Shown piece by piece: positions 1-5,475 of a stretch of 11,459 nucleotides of DNA. The translations under genes and the position numbers were made by a program. Positions within the stretch are counted from its first letter, which is position 1. Every line of letters begins with the position of its first letter. The stretch comes from Puniceicoccales bacterium (GTDB lineage Bacteria > Verrucomicrobiota > Verrucomicrobiia > Opitutales > JAIRKQ01), in NCBI GenBank assembly GCA_031270385.1, contig JAISXS010000096.1, positions 1 to 11,459 of the forward strand, in the 5' to 3' direction. The notes under the pieces are model-generated. The model had not been told where the DNA came from and did no database searches. It worked only from the letters and a program-made list of their open reading frames with translations.

Positions 1-67
1 CCTCTGCAAACAACGGCAAGACAAAGACACCAAAATACAAAAATAAAACCAGAACCCCCCTACGCAT
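1..67 (-). CDS. 5' end of a secreted protein gene (third glucosaminidase-array member?), partial
   Basis: The gene starts with ATG at 65-67 on the minus strand and leaves the window after 22 codons. The visible part is a classical signal peptide: Met-Arg-Arg, then a hydrophobic core of about 16 residues, then LPLFA followed by E, which fits a signal peptidase I site after Ala. A purine-rich AGGGGGG lies 5 bases upstream of the ATG and is a good ribosome binding site. The same N-terminus, as VFLYFAVFALPLFAEE, occurs in the decayed gene at 279-971, and the spacer upstream is duplicated as well, so I infer a third tandem member of the same family. The mature protein is not visible and its function rests on that inference. 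Confidence 0.55.
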   Translation of the reverse strand, partial: MRRGVLVLFLYFGVFVLPLFAE

Positions 68-88
68 CTAACCCCCCTGTCGGCGGGC

Positions 89-116
89 AGAGTACCAGCT
101 ACATCGGTTGTGTCAA
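89..116 (-). promoter_or_regulatory. Candidate sigma-70-type promoter, copy 1
   Basis: On the minus strand TTGACA (111-116) is followed by 16 bases and TACTCT (89-94), 21 bases before the ATG at 67. The -35 is a consensus match and the -10 is moderate. The same arrangement is kept in the duplicated spacer at 992-1019, where the bases between have changed, which supports function. Confidence 0.5.
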
Positions 117-312
117 CGAATTTTTAAAAATTTTTTCATAAAACCCAACGCTAGAATAGTTTTTGTACAAAACCCGTTAAACGCTTCCGCCAATCGGAAT
201 TACAGCAAAACCCCGATGAAAAGGACACGAAATGACATCACACTTTGAACATATCAGAGATAGTGGTCTTTTTCGCCGCTACTCAAGGACAACATGAGCC
301 AAGCTTCAACTT

Positions 313-417
313 TATAATCATCTTCTCCGAGAAAAGCACACTCTTCATTCCAAAAAACGGGAATTTTTCTGCTAAACATCGTCAAATAGAATGCTTTTCC
401 CAAGTAAGATAACTATA
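313..417 (+). mobile_element. Miniature inverted-repeat element A
   Basis: This 105 bp element has the left end TATAATCATCTTCTCCGAG and the right end CAAGTAAGATAACTATA, imperfect inverted repeats of about 26 bases. The interior CAAAAAACGGGAATTTTTCTG and CTAAACATCGT matches the other family members. It sits in the 3' part of the decayed gene between the codons for KRWEVSEKY and KLKLGS, at a TA, so it is an insertion into a formerly coding sequence. Confidence 0.75.
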
Positions 418-466
418 CTTTTCAGATACTTCCCATCTTTTGTACATGTATGCACATTGACCTGGC

Positions 467-570
467 TACAATCGTCTCGCCTAAGAAAGACGTGCTCTTC
501 CTTATAAAAAGGAAAATTTCTCAGTCAAATATCGTTGGATAGGATGCCCTTGTCGAGTGTGACGACTATA
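467..570 (+). mobile_element. Miniature inverted-repeat element B
   Basis: This 104 bp element begins TACAATCGTCTCGCCTAAG and ends CGAGTGTGACGACTATA. The interior CTTATAAAAAGGAAAATTTC and CAAATATCGTTGGATAGGATG matches the family. The GTGTGACGACTATA end defines a second terminal subtype shared with elements C and H. It lies inside the decayed gene 279-971. Confidence 0.75.
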
Positions 571-904
571 AACAGCAAGCCCCCTTACCACACTGCGTTT
601 GCAGCATAGAGTGGTAATGGGACCTTTGTGTGGGAAATTTCAAAAACCATATCCGCCTGCACTCGCTTCTAACGTGTTGGACAACATGAAGGAAGTGTTT
701 TGACTACGCCTGTCGTGACCTCCGGCTCATTTGCAAAAAATAAATCAGCCTTTTCCATAACCGTCGCCGCACCCTGAGCAGTTTTTATGATCCAACCAAC
801 AAACCCTGCACACATAAGAAACAGGAAGTCTTCTTCACCGAACACGGCCCACTGTCCGTCTCACAGCTTCAACGTAGACATGCCGCTGCCAAACACACCC
901 ACCT

Positions 905-1216
905 CCTCTGCAAACAACGGTAAAGCAAAGACAGCAAAATACAAAAACACGACCGAAACCCAACTGCGCACCCGACCACACATCGGCCACGAGGGTACGC
1001 GTTCCTCGGAAATTGTCAACGGGTTTTTAAAAATTTTTCACAAAACCCAACGCTGGAACAACCTTTGTGCAGAGCCTGTTAGACGCTTCTGCCAATCGAA
1101 ATTACAACACACTGCGGCAAAAAAGACACAAATGAACAGTCAGAGATTCGGCGCTACTCAAGGACAACGCCGCCTTTCTTCTTCGGATTAAGCATTGAGT
1201 CGAGCTTCAGCTTTAG
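905..1216. repeat. Direct repeat, copy 2 (partner 1-315)
   Basis: This is the partner of 1-315. On the minus strand it runs from inside the 3' end of the intact glucosaminidase gene, through the spacer, to the signal peptide of the decayed paralog. It keeps the gene end that was shortened in copy 1. An open frame of 134 codons on the plus strand across this area (787-1191) has no protein-like features and is antisense to these elements, so it is not called. Confidence 0.75.
992..1019 (-). promoter_or_regulatory. Candidate sigma-70-type promoter, copy 2
   Basis: TTGACA (1014-1019), a 16-base spacer and TACCCT (992-997) on the minus strand lie upstream of the GTG/ATG start of the decayed paralog. 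They correspond base for base in position to the pair at 89-116 in the duplicated spacer. Confidence 0.45.
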
Positions 1217-1777
1217 GGCATTGCCATAGTTGCCGTCGGATGCCCATTTCCCGGTTAACCCATGAATATCTTTCGCACAACCACGTTCAACTATGTCAAA
1301 CCTCGGATCTAGACACGAACTATTAAGTGGCAATTTGGAGCCATAGGCCTTTAGGTGCTGAATATGGGCACGAATCCCATCCCTTATCGTGAAAAAACAT
1401 GCACCACAAATATCGTAGCTGATGGTCCCGAGCCCGCAAAAATTATTCTGCGACGGCAGAACAGCGCCACCAAATCGCAGGAAATTCGTTTCGTGGCACA
1501 TCTGAATGAATGCAACGTCGTGGCTCACCCCCTCATTCTTCGACTCCAAAATGTACGTCCTTATTATGTACACCAACTTTTGCGGCCCAATCTTTTTATT
1601 ATACTCCCTAACGTAGTTGAACATCATTTCCTCCGTCGCAATACCCATCCCCATTATGGAATATGTAGCGTCGCTCACATCCGTTTTAGGTCGCGTCCGA
1701 CCGCAATGGGCACACCCAATCGCTACCAATGCCACTAATAGCGCACCGAACAAAGTAATCTTCCTGAAAATTTTCAT
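1154..1777 (-). CDS. Secreted glucosaminidase-domain lipoprotein (peptidoglycan hydrolase)
   Basis: The product is 207 aa from ATG 1777; a TTG three codons upstream is possible but less likely. Residues 1-22 form a lipoprotein-type signal: MKIFRK, a hydrophobic stretch, then VAIGC with Cys22 as the likely lipidated residue. The rest fits the mannosyl-glycoprotein endo-beta-N-acetylglucosaminidase (Glucosaminidase) family: AFIQMCHETNFLRFGG (about 89-104, with the probable catalytic Glu at 96), the QNNFCGLG turn (about 110-117) and GIRAHIQHLKAY (about 134-145). Such enzymes cut between GlcNAc and MurNAc in peptidoglycan and act outside the membrane. The gene lies 72 bp downstream of mreB in the same direction and may be cotranscribed with it. 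It is the intact member of a tandem family whose second copy is decayed and whose third starts at the left edge. No strong Shine-Dalgarno sequence is visible. Confidence 0.82.
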   Translation of the reverse strand: MKIFRKITLFGALLVALVAIGCAHCGRTRPKTDVSDATYSIMGMGIATEEMMFNYVREYNKKIGPQKLVYIIRTYILESKNEGVSHDVAFIQMCHETNFLRFGGAVLPSQNNFCGLGTISYDICGACFFTIRDGIRAHIQHLKAYGSKLPLNSSCLDPRFDIVERGCAKDIHGLTGKWASDGNYGNALKLKLDSMLNPKKKGGVVLE

Positions 1778-1849
1778 AAAACACAAAAAACACCATTAAA
1801 GAACAAACCTTGCCATTCCATCGGCATTGCCCAACACCCAATCAACGAA

Positions 1850-2899
1850 TTATTCATTGTCAAACCAAACCGACAAATCTTGTAATACGGTGCCAGTCCC
1901 ATTTGCTACGGCGCTCAGGGGGTCGCTGGATACCACAACCGGCAAACCGGTTTCCGTCGCAATTGTAGTGTCTAAATTTTCTATCATTGCGCCACCGCCG
2001 GCAAGAACTATGCCGCGATCAACGAGGTCGGACGATAACTCCGGTGGACACTGTTCCAACGCACCCCTAACAATATTAACTATCGCAGCAATCGGATCCT
2101 TCAACGCCTCCCTTATCTCCGTGGATGTTACAACTATCGTCCTGGGCAATCCAACCACGGCATCGCGGCCCTTTATCGACATGGAAGTCTCCGTATCCAA
2201 CGGTGCCGCAGATCCGATGCGAATTTTAATATCCTCCGCCGTACGCTCACCTATTATTAAATTGTACTCCCTCTTGATATAGTTTATTATGCTGCGATCC
2301 ATCTCATCGCCGCCAACGCGTATGCTGCGCGAAAAAACTACACCATTTAGCGATAAAATAGCGACTTCCGTCGTCCCACCACCTATGTCAACCACCATAT
2401 TGGCCGCCGGTTCACCGACGGGAAGCCCAACGCCTATGGCCGCTGCCATCGGTTCCTGAATTAGTAAAACATCCCGCGCTCCAGCGTGGATAGTTGCTTC
2501 TTTCACGGCTCGTTTTTCCACTTCCGTTATCCCAGATGGGACAGCAACTATGACACGGGGAGGCACTAGCCGCATAGACTTCGATACCTTTCCTATAAAA
2601 TAACGCAGCATCGCCTCCGTCACTTCAAAATCAGCGATGACACCTTCCTTCATCGGTCGTAGCGCAGTTATGCCACCCGGGGTCCTGCCAAGCATTTTTT
2701 TTGCCTCCAATCCAACGGCGCGTACACGGCGCGACGCCGTATACACGGCAACAACACTCGGCTCGCGCAATACGATCCCCCTGTCACGGACAAATACGAG
2801 TGTGTTGGCCGTACCAAGATCAATCCCAATGTCATGGGACCAAAATCCAAAAAGATTCGCGAAAAAATTCGTAATGACATTCTTAAACTTTACAGCCAT
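1850..2899 (-). CDS. mreB: Rod shape-determining protein MreB
   Basis: This is the bacterial actin homolog that forms membrane-bound filaments and guides lateral wall synthesis. The product is 349 aa from ATG 2899, the usual family length. A TTG at 2959 with a GAAGG upstream would add 20 residues and cannot be excluded. Residues 3-20 (VKFKNVITNFFANLFGFW) look like the amphipathic membrane-binding helix. Actin-fold motifs follow: DIGIDLGTANT (phosphate 1, 23-33), PSGITEVEKRAVKEA, QEPMAAAIGVGLPV, VVDIGGGTTEVAILS (phosphate 2), RVGGDEMD and GIVLAGGGAMI (adenosine). ERTAEDIKIRIGSA is also typical. No mreC or mreD follows; a glucosaminidase-type wall hydrolase gene does. The sequence is closest in memory to PVC-group MreB. 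The function is secure; the exact start is not. Confidence 0.96.
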   Translation of the reverse strand: MAVKFKNVITNFFANLFGFWSHDIGIDLGTANTLVFVRDRGIVLREPSVVAVYTASRRVRAVGLEAKKMLGRTPGGITALRPMKEGVIADFEVTEAMLRYFIGKVSKSMRLVPPRVIVAVPSGITEVEKRAVKEATIHAGARDVLLIQEPMAAAIGVGLPVGEPAANMVVDIGGGTTEVAILSLNGVVFSRSIRVGGDEMDRSIINYIKREYNLIIGERTAEDIKIRIGSAAPLDTETSMSIKGRDAVVGLPRTIVVTSTEIREALKDPIAAIVNIVRGALEQCPPELSSDLVDRGIVLAGGGAMIENLDTTIATETGLPVVVSSDPLSAVANGTGTVLQDLSVWFDNE

Positions 2900-3126
2900 T
2901 TGTACGATCGGCGGCAGCCTAACTAAACTACCATCTGCGGCAAGAAAAATTGTCTGCAAGATGAGCCTTCAGTTAAAAGTAATTAACTTCTCACCAGCAG
3001 AAGACATTTTGGCGCACATATTTCCACTTTTTATAAACCTCCATCTCCGCAGTTGGCGATGCGCTGGCCATTATCTACGACGTACTTAGATGGTACCAAA
3101 GTCGCTGTCAACCAATGTTTCACCGT

Positions 3127-3167
3127 TGTAGCCGATATCTCGCCGGCAAGCAGGCAACGTAACCAAC
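3127..3167 (-). mobile_element. Half miniature element next to element C
   Basis: TGTAGCCGATATCTCGCCGG followed by CAAGCAGGCAACGTAACC matches the first 40 bases of the inverted element H (TATAGCCATCACACTCGGCA and following). No second half is visible; element C starts 5 bases further on. It is a degenerate relic. Confidence 0.45.
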
Positions 3168-3172
3168 AGAGA

Positions 3173-3272
3173 CATAGCCCACCCTAAGAATGGCACGCTT
3201 TTTTTATAAAAAGAAAAACCCCCTCGCAAAATATCAGCGAACAAAATGCCCTTTTCAAGTGTGACAACTATA
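3173..3272 (+). mobile_element. Miniature inverted-repeat element C
   Basis: The element begins CATAGCCCACCCTAAGAATG and ends TTTTCAAGTGTGACAACTATA, with family interior TTTTTATAAAAAGAAAAACC and CAAAATATCAGCGAACAAAATG. At about 100 bp it belongs to the GTGTGAC terminal subtype. It lies upstream of mreB, about 270 bp before its start. Confidence 0.7.
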
Positions 3273-3460
3273 TACACCAACGGGACCTATTGTTAACCCA
3301 TCGGGGCGCAGAGCCCGCGTTGCCAAAGACATTACTCCTGGAAGAGACCAATCCACCACCCTTTGAGATGGTTGCTCTACTCAACCTCGCTATTTTCCTG
3401 GCGCACAGACTCGGACTCGGAAACCCTTTGCCTTTTTTATCTTCCTTACTCTCTTAAAAT

Positions 3461-3670
3461 TCATTGCCATTTTCCATACATTTTCGAAAAGGGTTGTATA
3501 GCCTCGGGCAAAGCGCATTCTATCGTGTCGCGCGGGATACCCATACCTTTCAGTCTAAGTCTACGAACAATTTCTCTTGCGTCCATTGATTTTATATTTT
3601 CGAGTTTACGCTTCGTTTCTTCTTTGTCGTGGTAATCCGAGTGGTCCCACCTACTACAACTCTGATATTG
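3461..3670 (-). pseudogene. Out-of-frame C-terminal part of the gene at 3592-3954
   Basis: In the -1 frame relative to the upstream gene, the minus strand is open from just after a TGA at 3671-3673 to the TGA at 3461-3463. It reads WDHSDYHDKEETKRKLENIK, then SMDAREIVRRLRLKGMGIPR, then DTIECALPEAI and a short tail ending KWQ. The amphipathic Arg/Glu/Leu pattern and the D-T-I-E-C-A-L-P-E-A segment look coding. There is no start codon with a ribosome binding site near the overlap; the first ATG is at 3586. The simplest reading is one gene, 3461-3954, split by a single-base indel between 3592 and 3670. No classical X-XXY-YYZ slippery heptamer is visible there, so programmed frameshifting is less likely. 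Confidence 0.5.
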
Positions 3671-3954
3671 TCAAGTACTATTTCTGGTATGAAATTTTCG
3701 TCCTTTTTGCCATATTTCGAAGTGGATTCTTCGCATATTTCTGCTATCCTGCACACCAGCTCAATGGCCATACCCTTATTTTCGTCAGTAACTTTGTGTC
3801 CGGATATGCCGGGCAAGACGTCTTCTGATTCTTCTTTTGTAGTATCGATTATAAAGCCATATTCCCCGCACAAGGCAAAAATTTTACGCCTCACTTCTTC
3901 TTCTTCTCTGACCAAAGCGCGATTCGTTGGACACCATTGCATTTTATCTACCAT
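3592..3954 (-). CDS. Unrecognised protein, 120 aa, likely cut short by a frameshift
   Basis: The ATG at 3954 is preceded by a strong Shine-Dalgarno sequence (AAAGGAGA, 4 bases upstream), so it is preferred over an in-frame ATG at 4083 that would add a 43-residue extension. The product is soluble, charged and rich in Glu and Lys: a helical region REEEEVRRKIFALCGEYGF, a linker DTTKEESEDVLPG, then KGMAIELVCRIAEICEES and FIPEIVLDNIRVVVG. I recognise no family. After VVVG the frame runs into the low-complexity tail TTRITTTKKKRSVNSKI. The -1 frame instead continues with 50 or more protein-like residues (see 3461-3670). The annotated stop is therefore probably not the ancestral one. Confidence 0.6.
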   Translation of the reverse strand: MVDKMQWCPTNRALVREEEEVRRKIFALCGEYGFIIDTTKEESEDVLPGISGHKVTDENKGMAIELVCRIAEICEESTSKYGKKDENFIPEIVLDNIRVVVGGTTRITTTKKKRSVNSKI

Positions 3955-4000
3955 TTTTCTCCTTTTTCGATTTAAAGGCCGGGAACAACCCAAGACGCAA

Positions 4001-4028
4001 TCTGTATGCCAATGATAGAATTGGTCAA
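4001..4028 (-). promoter_or_regulatory. Possible promoter of the 3954 gene
   Basis: TTGACC (4023-4028), a 16-base spacer and TACAGA (4001-4006) on the minus strand lie 47 bases upstream of the ATG. The spacer length equals that of the duplicated promoter-like pairs near the left edge. The match is moderate and untested. Confidence 0.3.
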
Positions 4029-4088
4029 ACAAATTTTTCAACAAAAAAAAATACAAAAACGCCATACGAAAACTTAGTTTCATTGACG

Positions 4089-4192
4089 TATGTTCGTCCT
4101 ATCGAAAAAAGCATATTGTTTTTCCATAAAAACAGGGCTTTTGCCACTAAATATCGTTGAACAAAATGCCCTTATTGAGTGTAATGCGGTTG
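4089..4192 (+). mobile_element. Miniature inverted-repeat element D
   Basis: The left arm TATGTTCGTCCTATCGAAAA is followed by AAGCATATTGTTTTTCCATA, identical in large part to the interior of the G fragment at 8640-8690. TAAATATCGTTGAACAAAATG follows, then a degenerate right end TTGAGTGTAATGCGGTTGT. It lies just beyond the 3' end of the glycosyltransferase genes. Confidence 0.65.
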
Positions 4193-4290
4193 TTTGCGAG
4201 CCGCACGGGAACAAAAACTGGCGCGATGGAGCGCTGATTACTACGAATACCATCGCAAGCGATGTAAATTACGGCAGGTAAAAATTTCAT
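4147..4290 (-). CDS. Small frame overlapping the stop of the third glycosyltransferase, doubtful
   Basis: A 47-codon frame starts at an ATG that overlaps the TGA of the upstream glycosyltransferase as ATGA, the usual layout of translational coupling. It begins MKFLPAVIYIACDGIRSNQR and ends inside element D at a TAG. It has no recognisable domain, and its last part is element-derived. It could be the start of a fourth reading frame truncated by the element, or chance. Confidence 0.2.
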   Translation of the reverse strand: MKFLPAVIYIACDGIRSNQRSIAPVFVPVRLANNRITLNKGILFNDI

Positions 4291-5465
4291 CGCATTTTCC
4301 ACGCAAAAAATGCCGGACGATTTGTATATTTTCCTCTAGAGATCTGCAACCCAAGGACTTGAAATATGAAATTCTTTCCGTGTATATGGATGTCGATCAA
4401 AAATTTTCTAACAGGCTTCAGCCACGCGAACACTGATTTTTGATTAGGAAAGCAAACCAATGTAGTGTAAGTTTTTTCTAATACGTGTTCAATCCATTTC
4501 CTTTGCGATTGCGAGATGTACTTGTAGCGAAATTTATCGTCCTTTTTTAGTTCTAAGAATAATTTGCACATCTTGGAAAGCATCTCTGACTTATACTTCC
4601 ACGTTATTCTTTGAAAAAAACCACCGCAGCACACAGTCACGCCAAGCCAGTATTCCTCGCGTAATGCTTCGTATTTTCCATATTTTTTGATAATTTTCAG
4701 TTGTTCAGTCGCTCTGTCGACAATTGCTATTGCACGTTGGTCTGTAAAACTTGAGCTGTTTCCCTGGGAACACCCCTCCTGTCTCCAATGGTATAATGGC
4801 TTTGGAACGATTACAATTCTTTTCGCGCGGCACAGCACTTCGGAAATGAACGGCGCATCTTGGTAGGATGCGCCACCGCTTTCCACAAACGGAATCTGGC
4901 GTACAAAATCAGCTCGATACAGGTATGACCATATGGAAGCGTGGTATGGATGCAGCAACGGACAGTCTTCTATTTTGAAAACACCCTTTGGCGCGTCCCT
5001 TGTCAAATCAAACAAAACCGTTTCGTCAGACCATAGTACCGCTAGTGCATCAGTACCGTTTACACCTGTCCCACCGGAATTATAAATGTAAACTGCGGCC
5101 TTTGCTACGTCGGCACGGTTTTTCTCCGCCGCCTCGTGGAGCAATTCAAACATATCAGGCTCTATCCAGTCGTCGCTCTCGACAAGTCCGATGTATTTCC
5201 CGGTCGCATGCGCGATACCGTTGTTATACGCATTTCCCACCCCACCCTTTGTTTGGTGTATCGCTACTATTCGGTTGTCTTGGGCTGCGTATTCATCTAT
5301 GATTTTCACGCAACTGTCAGTCGATCCGTCGTCAACGAGCACGATTTCAATACTGCGAAGCGTTTGGCCAACGATACTGTCCAAACACTGGCACAAATAC
5401 TTTTCTACATTGTAAATTGGAACAACAATCGACACCTTTGGGATGTCCCTACTTTCCACGATCAT
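4287..5465 (-). CDS. Family 2 glycosyltransferase, third gene of the tandem set
   Basis: The product is 392 aa from ATG 5465. It is a GT-A-fold family 2 enzyme that transfers a sugar from a nucleotide donor, probably for a surface polysaccharide or LPS-type glycan on the cytoplasmic face. Motifs: VSIVVPIYNVEKYL (11-24), IEIVLVDDGSTD (39-50, with the nucleotide-binding Asp pair) and GLVESDDWIEP (93-103, the metal-binding region). KPLYHWRQEGCSQGNSSSFT follows near residue 230. There is no membrane segment, and a basic C-terminal domain ends RPAFFAWKMR. The gene follows its upstream paralog by 10 bases, so coupling is likely. A longer TTG-initiated frame reaching 5543 only covers the repeated 3' end of the upstream copy and is not the start. 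A 117 bp stretch (4953-5069) is almost identical to the neighbour. Donor and acceptor are unknown. Confidence 0.9.
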   Translation of the reverse strand: MIVESRDIPKVSIVVPIYNVEKYLCQCLDSIVGQTLRSIEIVLVDDGSTDSCVKIIDEYAAQDNRIVAIHQTKGGVGNAYNNGIAHATGKYIGLVESDDWIEPDMFELLHEAAEKNRADVAKAAVYIYNSGGTGVNGTDALAVLWSDETVLFDLTRDAPKGVFKIEDCPLLHPYHASIWSYLYRADFVRQIPFVESGGASYQDAPFISEVLCRAKRIVIVPKPLYHWRQEGCSQGNSSSFTDQRAIAIVDRATEQLKIIKKYGKYEALREEYWLGVTVCCGGFFQRITWKYKSEMLSKMCKLFLELKKDDKFRYKYISQSQRKWIEHVLEKTYTTLVCFPNQKSVFAWLKPVRKFLIDIHIHGKNFIFQVLGLQISRGKYTNRPAFFAWKMR

Positions 5466-5475
5466 ACAAAAATTT

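Larger units (their letters stand above)
1..315. repeat. Direct repeat, copy 1 (partner 905-1216)
   Basis: This stretch repeats 905-1216 with clear nucleotide similarity. Shared blocks include CTCTGCAAACAACGG, AAAACCCAACGCT, GACGCTTC/AACGCTTC, CGCTACTCAAGGACAAC and GAGC(C/T)(A/G)AGCTTCA(A/G)CTTTA. Read on the minus strand, each copy holds the last codons of a glucosaminidase-type gene (ending V-V-L-E-stop in the intact one), a spacer with a promoter-like pair, and the signal-peptide start of the next gene. Copy 1 lacks about 24 bases near the gene end relative to the partner, and stops where miniature element A is inserted. It is the footprint of a tandem gene duplication. Confidence 0.75.
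279..971 (-). pseudogene. Decayed glucosaminidase-type paralog, broken by nonsense codons and two miniature elements
   Basis: Reading starts at GTG 969-971, which aligns with the ATG of the gene at 1-67; an in-frame ATG also exists at 983. It encodes a signal peptide (VVFLYFAVFALPLFAEE) and then VFGSGMST, which parallels SIMGMGIAT of the intact gene at 1154-1777. The frame is interrupted by TGA at 861-863, TAG at 669-671 and TAA at 585-587. The 3' end is recognisable between and after the inserts: KRWEVSEKY (418-463) matches GKWASDGNY in spacing, and KLKLGS (about 293-312) matches KLKLDS, ahead of a TAG at 279-281. Element B (467-570) and element A (313-417) lie inside the copy. Removing both leaves it about 100 bases shorter than the intact gene from the VFGSG position on. 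The two ends are convincing; the middle is too diverged for me to align with certainty. Confidence 0.6.
2960..3460. other. Intergenic region upstream of mreB, mostly repeat-derived
   Basis: No convincing gene is visible. Element C occupies 3173-3272 and a half element lies at 3127-3167. A TTGACA occurs on the minus strand at 3106-3111 but no good -10 follows at 15-18 bases, so I do not call a promoter. A 26-codon minus-strand frame (ATG near 3073) beginning MASASPTAEMEVYKKW precedes mreB; it is too short to support as a gene. Between 3273 and 3460 I see nothing recognisable. Confidence 0.5.

Noticed and set aside
787..1191. A 134-codon open frame on the plus strand.
   Set aside because: Antisense to the duplicated spacer, the signal-peptide start and the end of the glucosaminidase gene; composition is low-complexity and unlike a protein family.
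2900..2959. TTG start of mreB adding 20 residues.
   Set aside because: The ATG at 2899 gives the usual length and places the amphipathic helix at the N-terminus; the TTG has a possible ribosome binding site, so this remains uncertain.
3300..3420. GC-richer stretch that looked tRNA-like on the minus strand.
   Set aside because: No acceptor stem pairing, no TTCGA-type T loop and no anticodon arm could be placed.
3540..3586. The IVRRLRLKGMGIPRDTIECAL segment as a RecX-type repeat.
   Set aside because: The resemblance is confined to a short helix pattern; the rest of the protein does not fit RecX.
4194..4436. Plus-strand frame beginning RAAREQKLARWSADYYEY.
   Set aside because: TTG start without a ribosome binding site, and it runs antisense into the third glycosyltransferase; protein-like wording over 30 residues is not enough.
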